From Acanthamoeba castellanii str. Neff (lineage: Eukaryota; Discosea; Longamoebia; Acanthamoebidae), in NCBI RefSeq assembly GCF_000313135.1, contig NW_004457456.1:3438-14768 (forward strand): DNA of 11,331 nt. Direction: 5' to 3'. Made by a program: the position numbers and the translations under genes. Positions 1 to 8,500 of this stretch are shown here, one piece after another; the stretch's first letter is position 1, and the number at the start of each line of letters is the position of its first letter. The notes under the pieces are model-generated. The model saw only the letters and a program-made list of their open reading frames with translations. It had not been told where the DNA came from and ran no database searches.

Positions 1-119
1 CAGCTGCCTGCGAGCGCGCAGGCCAAGAGGTCGCGGCCGTCGAGGAGCCCCAGGACCAGACTACCCACCTCCCCGGGCAGCGCCCCCACCAGGTCCCCCG
101 CGTACAACAGCTCGCCCAT
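1..119 (-). CDS. F-box protein, N-terminal fragment (runs off the left edge)
   Basis: Reading the minus strand from an ATG at 119-117 gives 39 uninterrupted codons to the window edge. Residues about 14-39 fit the F-box pattern: an LP at residues 14-15, then hydrophobic residues spaced V-L-L-L, the segment LLDGRDLLACALAGS, and a break where the conserved basic/Trp part should follow. F-box domains bind Skp1 and place a substrate receptor in an SCF ubiquitin ligase; the receptor domain would lie outside the window. The start is the only in-frame ATG before the first upstream stop, at 182-180. Third positions are almost all G/C, as in the neighbouring genes. It is divergent from the topoisomerase gene, with 143 bp between the two start codons. 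The call rests on one short motif, so another leucine-rich N-terminus is possible. Confidence 0.55.
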   Translation of the reverse strand, partial: MGELLYAGDLVGALPGEVGSLVLGLLDGRDLLACALAGS

Positions 120-146
120 TTCCTTCCACCGACGATGGAAGGAAAT
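118..146. repeat. Perfect 11-bp inverted repeat, 7-base loop, at the F-box start codon
   Basis: ATTTCCTTCCA at 118-128 is followed after CCGACGA by its exact complement TGGAAGGAAAT at 136-146. The left arm overlaps the minus-strand start codon. In the F-box mRNA it would fold into a hairpin ending at the AUG; in DNA it could be a symmetric site with GGAAGGAAA half-sites. The symmetry is seen directly; both functions are inference. Confidence 0.7.
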
Positions 147-262
147 AAGATAAATGAAATGCAAGAGAAAAGCAGCCTTTTATTTATTTGCAGTTGTTCG
201 AGGAATCGCTGCTCCAGCACCTGAGAAAGGAGAGAGACGGCAACAGCCCCTTGAAGCGAGAC
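120..262. promoter_or_regulatory. Divergent intergenic region, probable bidirectional promoter
   Basis: Only 143 bp separate the start codons of the minus-strand F-box gene and the plus-strand topoisomerase gene, so both promoters and both 5' leaders must lie here or overlap the genes. It holds the 118-146 inverted repeat and two AT-rich stretches unlike the GC-rich surroundings: about 143-160, and 176-189 (TTTTATTTATTTG). The second reads AAATAAATAAAA on the minus strand and could serve as a TATA-like element. There is an out-of-frame ATG at 154. No start site can be fixed from sequence alone. Confidence 0.45.
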
Positions 263-643
263 ATGTCACAAGTGGTGCTTCGCGGCCGGGGCGGTGCCGT
301 TGGTGCTGCTTCTTCCGTGTCGGCGGGTCGAACTCCTGCCACCGCTGCAGCACTTCGCACTCCGGTTGCCACTGCCCAGCACCTTACTGTCCCTGCTTCC
401 AGGTGCTCTCCATTAATGTTGCCCCCCCCCCCCAATCTGCCGAGTTGTTTTGTGATTTTCATAATCTCTCTATCTGCATGTAGATGGGGTGGCGAGTGGC
501 GGGCCTGGCGTGTGTTGAGTCGCGTCGAGGGCCGAGGAGGAGGCAACGTCCACGGCAGCCTGCTGCGGCCTAACCAGAACCGGCGGTGGTTGCATGTGAG
601 CACCACACTGGCAGCGCGCGGACGTACACGCAAAGCAGCTGGA
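263..643 (+). other. N-terminal extension of topoisomerase II: putative mitochondrial targeting sequence
   Basis: Residues 1-100 (exon 1 and the start of exon 2) precede the ATPase domain, whose conserved sequence starts near residue 113. They hold 16 Arg/Lys and 2 Glu, with no acidic residue before Glu51, and many Ala, Ser, Thr and Gly. RRWLHVSTT at 80-88 resembles the region around a processing-peptidase cleavage site. Nuclear topoisomerase II usually has a shorter, more charged N-terminus. A low-complexity GC-driven extension without targeting function is the main alternative. Confidence 0.6.
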
Positions 644-3600
644 GAGGAACCACCGGCCGCTGCCGGTGAGAAGGCCCTGGAGGAGGTCTACCAGCGCAAG
701 ACGCCGGTGGAGCACGTCCTTCTCCGGCCCGACAGCTACGTGGGTCCACCCAGCGCACCACGCAGGAGCTCTGGGTGTTGTCGGCCCAGAGCGGCCACCC
801 GAAGGCCGTGCTGCGCGAGTGTGGCTATGTGCCGGCGCTCTACAAGATATTCGACGAGATTCTTGTCAACGCAGCCGACAACAAGCAACGGTAGGCTACG
901 CTCTCTTTGCACGCTTCACTCCAACGTGCGCTAACATTGGTGTGTGAGTGTGTGTGTGTGTGTGTTGCTAGTGATCCCAATATGACGACGATCAAAGTGT
1001 GGATAGACGCGGAACAAGGCAGCATTCGCATCCTCAACGACGGACAAGGCATCCCGGTGCACGTGCACAAACAAGAGGGGCTCTACCTGCCGGAGCTCCT
1101 GTTCGGCCACCTGCTAACGGGTTCCAACTTTGATGATTCCGTGGCCAAAGTGACCGGTGGGCGAAACGGTGAGTGCAATCTTCTCCCTCCCCCCCCCAAT
1201 GCAGCTTGCGCCATGTAGTAGCACTGGCTGACGCAGCGGGCAGGGTACGGTGCCAAGCTGGCCAACATCTTCTCGAAGGAGTTCACGGTGGAGACGGTTG
1301 ACTGCAAGCGCGGATTCAAGTTCGTGCAAACATGGCGCGACAACATGAGCACTACCGATGGCCCCCGCGTTTCACCGTTGACCCAACAGGAGCAGGAGGC
1401 GAGTACGTACCCTCGAGTCTTCTCTGGCCCGTATGTGCCTTGCGCCCTGCTCTAATGGCTCTTGGCTCTTTTCTTATTGTCAGAGGACTACACGGTGGTG
1501 ACCTTCAAACCGGACCTGTCGCGATTCGGTATGCAGACGCTCAAAGATGACGACATTTTGTCGGTGATGAACATGCGTGTTTATGACGTAGCCGGCTGCA
1601 ACGAAACGCTGAAGGTAAGGCCCCCGCGTCCTCTCTGTTTCAGCAACCAAGCCCGTAAAGTTGCACACATTTATACTAAGGCTCGCTTCTCGAAAGGTGT
1701 ACCTCAACGAACGTCCATTGCCTGGTTCGTTCAAAGATTACCTCAGTCTGTACTACGGCCCGGAGGTTGTAGAAGAAGGTACATGCACACGTGTCATCGC
1801 GTAACTAAGATCAGTACCTCAACTCACTTCACGTTCTGTTTTTCTCTTCGCTAGCCTTTGTCTTCGACAAGATCAACGATCGCTGGCAGGTGGGCGTTGG
1901 CATATCCGATTCGGGGCAGTTTTCGTCCATCAGCTTTGTCAACAGTATCAACACTCGAAGGTATGTTATCCGGAACGTTGTTAGCTCCTACCGTGAGAGC
2001 GTGGCACTAAACGACACTCGCCCAACACAGAGGTGGCACCCACGTCAACTACATTGCGGACCAGGTTGTCAAATATGTGGTCGACAAGATCAACAAGACC
2101 GACCCTGACCTCAAAGTGCAACCGGCCCACGTCAAGAACCACCTGACGGTTTTTGTCAACGCGTTGGTCGAGAACCCGTCGTTCGACTCGCAAACGAAGG
2201 AGACTCTCACGACGCGGCCTCGCAACTTCGGTTCGGATTGCCAACTGAGCACCCAGCTCCTGGACAATATCTTGGAGAGGACGCGCATCGTGGACACGGT
2301 ACGACGTCGAGACCTTCTTTTTTGTGTAACGCATCATGGCAGTCTCTCGGTCCGTGGCTTGTTGTTTGCTCACGCGTCGCGTCGTTGTTGGGTGGGCAAC
2401 TAGGTGAGCCGCTGGATGTACATGAAGCAGAGTTCTGACCTGGCCAGGAAGGCGGCCTCCGGGCGCAGTGGCACTCGCATCTACGGCATTCCCAAGCTGG
2501 ACGATGCCAACTTGGCCGGCAGCGCCAACTCCAAGGTACAGTTTTTCTCCGCTCCCTCACTTCTGCTTTCGCAGCGTGGCTTATGAGCGAGTGCACGTGT
2601 GGGCGATCGGCCCGTGCAGGACTGTACGCTGATCCTGACCGAAGGAGACTCGGCCAAATCGCTGGCGGTGGCCGGCCTGTCTATTCTGGGCAGGGATCAC
2701 TACGGCGTGTATCCGCTTAAGGGAAAGCTGCTCAACGTTCGCGATGCTACTCATCGCCAGCTACTGGAGAACAAAGAGGTAATCACACATGCTCGTGCGG
2801 GACGTGGTCACCTGCGACCGTCTAACATTGCGTGGTTGTGTGCGTGCGTGCGCAGATCAACGAGATAACAACCATTCTCGGTCTTAACCACGAGCGCACC
2901 TACAGCGATGCAGAGGCAACCGATGCCGAACAATCGGGCGAAGTGGCCAGCGACGGGCTTCGATATGGCAAGGTCATGCTCATGACCGATCAGGATCATG
3001 ATGGTGCGTCATCCTATCAACCACCCACTACCACTTGCTTTTTCTAGAATACGGCGCTCCTTGACACACCACCCCAATAACGACGATATACAGGTTCGCA
3101 CATCAAGGGCCTGTTCATCAATTTCCTCCATCGATTTTGGCCATCGCTGCTGGAGAAGGGCTACGTCGAGGAGTTCATAACGCCCATCGTGAAGGCCACC
3201 AAGAAGGGCGCCGGCAACAAGAAAGAAGAGAAGGTGTTCTTCGCCATCCCCGAGTATCAGCGCTGGAAGGAGGAGCTGGACCCGGCCGAGAAGAGCAAGT
3301 GGCGGATCAAGTACTACAAGGGACTGGGCACCAACACGACCGAGGAGGGCAAGGAGTACTTCAAGGCTCTGGGCAAGCACCGCATCGGCTTCGAATGGCA
3401 GGGCGAGCAGGACGGCCGACAGATCGACATGGCCTTCAGCAAGGACCAGGTCGAGCAACGCAAGCAGTGGCTGATGGCCTTCTACGAGGAGCAGAAGCAA
3501 CGAGTGGCCGACCACAACTACGACGTGCCGCTCTATTCCGAGGATCTGTTCAAGAAGGACGAGGAAGCCAGAATGATCTCCTACTCGGATTTCATCAACA

Positions 3601-4965
3601 AGGTGTGTACTCACCCGCTTCACTCAACGCCAACCCTGGCACTGTACAAACGGGTGCTCACGCACTTATATATATTGATTCATCTCACCCCGCAGGAGCT
3701 AGTCCTGTTCTCGAACGCGGATAACATCCGCAGCATTCCGTCAGTCATCGATGGCCTCAAGCCTGGTCAGCGTAAGGTACGGACCAGACTCACACCAAGA
3801 CTTTGGTCTGTTGCTGTCAGTTCTACCATGAGTTTCTCGTTTTGGTCTGGATGACATCGCACTGATCCCCCTTCGCTTGACTATCCGAAGGTCTTGTATG
3901 CGTGCTTCAAGCGGAAACTGCACAGCGAAATGAAGGTGGCGCAGCTAGCCGGCTACGTGTCCGAGCAGACGGCCTACCACCACGGTGAAGCGTCGCTCCA
4001 TTCGACCATCGTCCACATGGCGCAAAACTTCCCGGGCTCCAACAACGTCCCCCTCCTCTATCCGGCTGGGCAGTTCGGCACACGGTACGCACTCTCCGTT
4101 CGAACGGTTATGCCCGGGCGGGATTCTCATCCGGTGCGCGAACACCACTCGCAGACTGCAGGGCGGGAAGGACGCCGCGAGCGCTCGCTACATATTTACT
4201 CGTCTGGACCCAGCGGCTCGCCTGCTGTTCCGGGAAGAGGATGATCACCTGCTCAACTACCTAGATGAAGACGGGGAACAGGTGCAACCGCAATACTTCG
4301 TCCCAGTCCTCCCCACCATTCTGCTCAACGGCTGCGAAGGCTTGGGTACACATCCTTCTCCTCATGAGACCTTCTTCTCTTCTCTTGGTCTCTTGCGTCA
4401 GCTGAGATCATGTGTCGTCGCTCTCGGGTCTACCAAGGCACGGGCTGGAGCACGCAGATCCCGTCGTACAATCCTCTGCAGATCATCGAAAACTTGCGGC
4501 GCAAGATCGAAGGCAAAGAGATGGAGAAGATAGCGCCCTGGTATCGCGGCCTGCAAGGTCCCATTCTGCGAAAGAAGGGTTCGCCCAGCTACGTGTCCAT
4601 CGGCCTCGTCGAAAAGGTACAGCACGCCAGCTGTATCTGGCTCTCAAGGTCGATGCTGACCATGCGTGTCGTGTTTGTGTCACATGTATCGTGTGTGCGT
4701 GTTGTGGTAGATCAACCCCACGACGATACGCATCAGCGATCTGCCAGCAAAGCGGTGGACTGCAACATACAAAGAGTTCTTGGACCAAATGGCCAAACCT
4801 CCGCGGCGTGGAAGGAGGGCTCTCATCAAGGGCTTTAAGGAACACCACACGGAGAACAGTGTCGATTTCCACGTCTACATGACCAAGTACCTAGTCCTGC
4901 TTCATTCTCTTTCTCTTTCTGGCCGTTCGCGTGGTGTGGTTTATTGACCAACACTCGCTGGCGTG

Positions 4966-5000
<35 letters not shown>

Positions 5001-5838
5001 CTCTCTGCAGGGAGCAAATGGAGCTGGCGGAGAGCGTGGGGTTGGTGGAGCATTTCAAGTTGTACAGCCAGATCAGCCTCAACAACATGCACCTCTTTGA
5101 CAAGGACGGCAAGATCCGTCGTTTCGAGTGCCCGCTCGAAATTATTGATGAGTTCTTCCCTCTGAGGTAAAGGCCCTCCTCGTCCGCGCTTCTCCTTCAC
5201 CCCTCATAACTAACCAACTGACGCGCTCCATCGCCAACAACACACTTGATAAGGATGGAACACTATGCCAAGAGGAAAGAGTGGCAGCTGAAGACGATGA
5301 GCAACGAGCTGCTGATGATAAGCAATCAAGCCAGATTCTACGAGCTCGTCACCGAGGGCAAGTTGACAGGTTCGGTCACCACCAGCGCGCCTTCGTCCTA
5401 GAGTGTTGCCCTAACCCTGCGCCCTTCAAACAAACAAAGTGATCAACCAAAAGAAGGAAGCCTTGCTGGGCAAGCTGCGGGAGCTGAACTTCACTCCTCT
5501 CAATTCGGGTGAGAGTGTCGGTGAAGAGCCCTCGTCTTCTACCGGGTTTGACTACCTCCTTCGCGCTCCGCTCTGGAACCTCACGCAGGAGCGCATAGAG
5601 CAGATGAAAGAGAAGCACAACAAAAAACGGTTCTCTCCTCAGATCTCTTCCCTTCCTTCCAGCGCTCATGTTGGCAACGGCAAACGGGCACCCTCGCTCA
5701 CTCCGATTCATCTCTCACTGTAGGGTGGAGGTGGAGATCCTGCACCGGAGGCAGCCAACGGACATCTGGCAGGAAGAACTGCGTGAGCTGGGCGACTACT
5801 TCCATGACCTGGCCAAGAAGGACGCGCGTCGTCACTGA
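263..5838 (+). CDS. top2: DNA topoisomerase II (type IIA), candidate mitochondrial form; 21 exons, one-base frame break
   Basis: The gene encodes an ATP-dependent enzyme that passes one DNA duplex through a transient double-strand break in another. The spliced product is about 1278 residues. Residue numbers assume one missing base at 742-744. GHKL ATPase: EILVNAADN (Glu172, Asn176), NDGQGIP 205-211, GGRNGYGAK about 245-253, and the QTK loop 462-464. [15 protein letters not shown] with Glu549, and the metal-binding DQDHD at 639-643. Winged-helix DNA gate: Arg916 and catalytic Tyr917 (codon 4189-4191). The C-gate ends in a segment matching the family's PLW..L and W.E.L motifs. It stops near human residue 1190, so the usual charged C-terminal tail with nuclear signals is absent. 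The first 100 residues are Arg/Ala/Ser-rich with only two acidic residues. ATG 263 is the first in-frame ATG and has G at -3. Enzyme identity is certain; mitochondrial location is inferred. Confidence 0.96.
403..483 (+). other. Intron 1 of topoisomerase II: 81 nt, no in-frame stop
   Basis: The donor AG|GTGCTC and acceptor CATGTAG flank an insert with 12 C's (422-433) and a T-rich tract, of the same length as the other introns. Its composition differs sharply from the exons on each side. Because it is 27 codons long without a stop in the reading frame, retention would keep the frame and add a hydrophobic stretch ([11 protein letters not shown]). Splicing is the likelier reading. Confidence 0.65.
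742..745 (+). other. Apparent one-base deletion (frame break) in topoisomerase II exon 2
   Basis: Up to Gly134 the frame reads LLRPDSYVG as in all type IIA enzymes. From TCC at 745 the matching continuation ([10 protein letters not shown], then [14 protein letters not shown]) lies in the -1 frame. The break sits in a GGG run, where a fourth G would restore the frame. No intron fits. An undercalled homopolymer is the simplest explanation, since all other exons are intact; a real mutation or a -1 ribosomal shift are less likely, and no canonical slippery heptamer is present. Confidence 0.85.
940..965 (+). repeat. (TG)n microsatellite in topoisomerase intron 2
   Basis: An interrupted TG dinucleotide run lies just upstream of the TAG acceptor at 969-971. 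It stands in for part of the pyrimidine tract. Confidence 0.8.
4966..5006 (+). repeat. (CT)n microsatellite forming the pyrimidine tract of intron 17
   Basis: About 40 bases of CT with one TTT interruption lie in the longest intron (4887-5010) and end directly at the acceptor CTGCAG. The run therefore serves as a very strong pyrimidine tract, and it is a likely site of length variation. Confidence 0.85.
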
Positions 5839-6072
5839 ACGTCTCTGCAGCGCGGCCTCCAATATATCAAAAAAATTATTATCCGCAAAGTAGTACCCCC
5901 AAAAACACGTGGAACATGATCATCTGGGACTTATTCTCACTTCGGAATTAGCACTACACGACTGGATGAAGCTTCGTCGCCAAAGGCCCACCAGATCTTC
6001 CCCGAACGCGGAGCTCACGCTCACAAAACGACCGCACTACCTTTCTCTCTCGTTTCTTGTTTTGCGAAGATC
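5839..6072. other. Intergenic region between topoisomerase II and the propeller gene
   Basis: These 234 bp hold the 3' end of the topoisomerase transcript and the promoter of the next gene. The first part is AT-rich (5860-5900, with AATATATC, an A7 run and TTATTATT) and probably contains the polyadenylation region, though no AATAAA is present. The part before the start codon has pyrimidine runs such as CTTTCTCTCTCG (about 6041-6052). No ORF of note was seen. Confidence 0.5.
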
Positions 6073-8377
6073 ATGATGGCGAAGGGCCAGCCGACGATGG
6101 CGGTGCTGTGCCTCTGGGTCGTCGTCGCCTTCTACGTCCGGAGCACCGGTGGCAGCAGCAGCAGCACTGTCCCCAGCGGAGTGGCCTTGTGCTGGGGAGA
6201 CAACGCGGGCGGCAAGGCCACGGTGCCTCAAATCAACTCGACCTTCGTCTATCTGAGCGCCTCCGTCAAGGAAACCTGCGGTCTGGGCGCCGATGGTCTG
6301 GTCCGGTGCTGGGGCGTGAATACGTGGGGCCAAGGCACGGTCACGCCAAACATTCAGTACACCAACGTGAGCGCCGGGTGGGACCACTCCTGCGCCATCA
6401 GCGCCACCACCAACCTGACCACCTGCTGGGGCCTCGACAACCACCAGCAGCTGCAGGTGCCCGCGGACGCGTACTTCAAGAGCGTGCAGTGCGGGTATTG
6501 GCACTCGTGCGGAATCCTCGCCCACAACGGAACCCTCCTCTGCTGGGGCGCCTCCGGAGACAAGAACCGCTCGCAGTCGGCGGTGCCCGCGACGACGGTG
6601 CCGTTTGAGCAGGTGGCGACCTCGGAGTATCACACGTGCGGCCTCCTGCGGAACGGGTCCATCCTCTGCTGGGGCGACAACTCCAACAACCAGACCGCCG
6701 TCCCGCAGGCAGCAGCAGGATCTTCAGTCTACAGCTTCCAGCGCGTGGGCACGGGCAAGTCGTTCTCGTGTGGCCTGAGGACCAACGGCGTGGCCCTCTG
6801 CTGGGGCGACAACGCCAACGGACAATCGAGCGCGCCCACGGACCAGACCTTCACGGACCTCGTCGTCGGTGGCCACCACGCCTGCGGACTCAAGTCCACG
6901 GGCGCTCTTTACTGCTGGGGCGACAACACCTACGGACAAATCGGCGTCCCCTCCTCCTACACGTGGAAGGGCCTCACGGCCGGCGAGAATCACATGTGTG
7001 GCTTTGGCGTTGCGACGACCCCGTCTCCGACTCCCTCGCCTCGGGCTTCGTCGCCGTCGCCGCTGCCGGCTCTGTCGCCGCTGCCGGCTTTGTCGCCGCT
7101 GCCGGCTCTGTCGCCGGCTCCTTCCTTGATCCCCTCCCCCTCGGCCTCGCTCAGTCCTACCCCAGCCGTGACACTCGCTCCCATCTCAGCCAACGTGACG
7201 GCGACATTTGGATCCGACTCGCCCATTGTCGACGTCGCCGCGCCCGTGGCCTCGGGCTCTGGCGGTTCCACTTCCAGTACCTACTCCCGCTCACCCAGAA
7301 TCACGACACTAACATTGACATGCCATTGACCTTAGAGACAAATACTCACTCCTGCGCCCCTCACTACTCACATTACGCAGAGAGCGATGTTCGTGTGCGA
7401 TCGGAGCTGACCGGGCTGCAGGCCGGCAATAACAACATCACTCGTACGCTCGCAAAACCGCTCGCACACATATCTCATTTGGAAGAAGTTGTCCTAAGGA
7501 CCGAAGTTGTGCACAACCACAACCACAACCACAACGCAACGCAACGCAACGCAACGCAACACAACACGCACGCACGCACGCACGCACCACCACAGATATT
7601 CAGTGGTCCGTCGTGAGCAACAACGCGAGTTCCGGAGGTAACAGCAGCGGCATGGTGCTGTACTCGGCCGTCCTGCCAGACAACACGACCAGTGTGACAC
7701 AGACCTACGCCTTCCATCCGCAGGCCCAGGAGTCGCAGTTCAGCGGGCTCAACTTCACCATCAGCGCGGGCGCGGTCAAGTGGTCCATCAACCTCACCAG
7801 CACGGCGGCGGAGAGCAACAACTCGTCGTCGTTGTCGTCGGGCCTCCAGTTCTCCTTCCGCCTCTCGACCAACTCCACACTGGTGTCGGCCCGCGAGACC
7901 GTGAAGCTCTTCAGAAACCAGCCGCGTGCCAACATGACCACCTACTGGGTGCCGGCTGGCTACACCGACGTTGCCATCGAGGTGCAGGTCTTCGATGTGG
8001 CCCTCGTCGACGGCACCCTCCTCGCCATCAACCACTCGGTGGTGGCGGCCTCCAACGTTGGAGGCAGCCCGAGCGCAGGGTACTACGACCTCGTACTCTC
8101 GTTCCCTCCATTCACGCGGTCGCTCGAGTACGACCCGAGCATTGGCCTGGGCGTCCTCCTGGGCTCAAGCAAGGGAGAAGGAGGTGGCAGCGGCAGTGAC
8201 AACACAGCGGTCATTGTTGGCGTGGCGGTGGCCATCCCGCTGGCCATCGTTGTGGTGCTGGCCGTTGTGGCGGCTGCCCTGCTGTACGGACTCTACAGGC
8301 GCAAACAGGGCGGTAATGGCCATGCTAACGCAATCAATTTCAAGGACACCAAGGATCTGGATGATCCTGAGTTGTAA
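6073..8377 (+). CDS. Type I membrane glycoprotein with a seven-bladed RCC1/BLIP-II-type propeller
   Basis: Exons 6073-7276, 7381-7443 and 7596-8377 join in frame to 682 residues. Residues 1-27 are a signal peptide with the hydrophobic core MAVLCLWVVVAFYV. Residues 37-313 hold seven CWG motifs (first Cys40) alternating with seven xxCG[LIF] motifs (last Cys309). This is the spacing of RCC1-type blades, with a Cys pair on each repeat. The order starts on CWG and ends on MCGFG, as expected if first and last strands close one blade. A Ser/Pro-rich linker follows (about 317-371), then an Asn-glycosylation-rich ectodomain without a recognised family. One membrane span lies at 627-655 (after GSGSDN), followed by YRRK and a 27-residue tail. 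RCC1 propellers bind proteins or ligands; an outward-facing one suggests a surface receptor or adhesin, which is inference. The start is the first of two tandem ATGs. Confidence 0.85.
7057..7110 (+). repeat. Three 18-bp tandem repeats in the Ser/Pro linker
   Basis: TCGCCGCTGCCGGCTCTG occurs three times in a row, with one C-to-T change in the middle copy. Each encodes SPLPAL in the linker between propeller and ectodomain. The copies are nearly identical, so expansion is recent and linker length may vary between strains. Confidence 0.9.
7513..7588 (+). repeat. Compound microsatellite in intron 2 of the propeller gene
   Basis: Runs based on CAACCA, then GCAAC, then GCAC follow each other within the intron 7444-7595 and end just before the CCACAG acceptor. 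The intron is the longest in this gene (152 nt). The sequence is purine/C-rich and lacks a normal pyrimidine tract. Confidence 0.85.
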
Positions 8378-8500
8378 AGAGGCCTGAGCAGGACTTGTTT
8401 TATACAACCCTATGAAACAATACAAAAGTGGTTGTTACCCACTGCGTTCTGGCCTTGGTCGTCGAAGTCGATCCCCACGACCTGGACCCAACATCGTTTG
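8378..8500. other. Convergent 3' intergenic region
   Basis: The plus-strand propeller gene stops at 8377 and the minus-strand glycoprotein remnant stops at 8501-8503, so the two 3' ends face each other across 123 bp. The stretch 8396-8428 is AT-rich (TTGTTTTATACAAC, then AAACAATACAAAAG) and is the likely polyadenylation region of the propeller gene. Confidence 0.5.

Larger units (their letters stand above)
263..5838 (+). other. top2: Exon map of the topoisomerase II gene
   Basis: Coding exons, placed by conserved protein sequence plus GT..AG ends and phase: 263-402, 484-890, 972-1168, 1244-1402, 1484-1614, 1697-1778, 1855-1960, 2031-2298, 2404-2535, 2620-2778, 2856-3003, 3094-3602, 3696-3776, 3891-4084, 4155-4345, 4438-4616, 4711-4886, 5011-5166, 5254-5369, 5440-5629, 5724-5838. 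Summed length is 3836 nt, one short of 1279 codons, which independently confirms a single missing base. Introns are 70-124 nt. Donors are mostly GTA or GTG, with GTTCGG at 5370 and GTTCTC at 5630. Acceptors are mostly CAG or TAG, but AAG is used before 1697, 3891, 4438, 5254 and 5440. The first intron (403-483) is the least certain, because no conserved protein sequence covers it. Confidence 0.85.

Noticed and set aside
188..262. Upstream start for topoisomerase II at 188
   Set aside because: The codon at 188 is TTG. The first in-frame ATG is 263, and the residues upstream add acidic character unlike a presequence.
154..483. 109-codon plus-strand ORF from the ATG at 154
   Set aside because: It has no recognisable domain, reads out of frame through exon 1 and ends in the intron 1 acceptor. 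It is at most an upstream ATG.
3009..3623. 204-codon leucine-rich ORF on the minus strand
   Set aside because: It is the antisense shadow of the long Lys/Glu-rich topoisomerase exon 3094-3602, whose plus-strand protein is strongly conserved.
6057..7616. Long alternative-frame and antisense ORFs across the propeller gene, including a 326-codon one from 6636
   Set aside because: They are GC-rich Arg/Gly/Pro shadows. The frame with regular CWG repeats and signal peptide is clearly the coding one.
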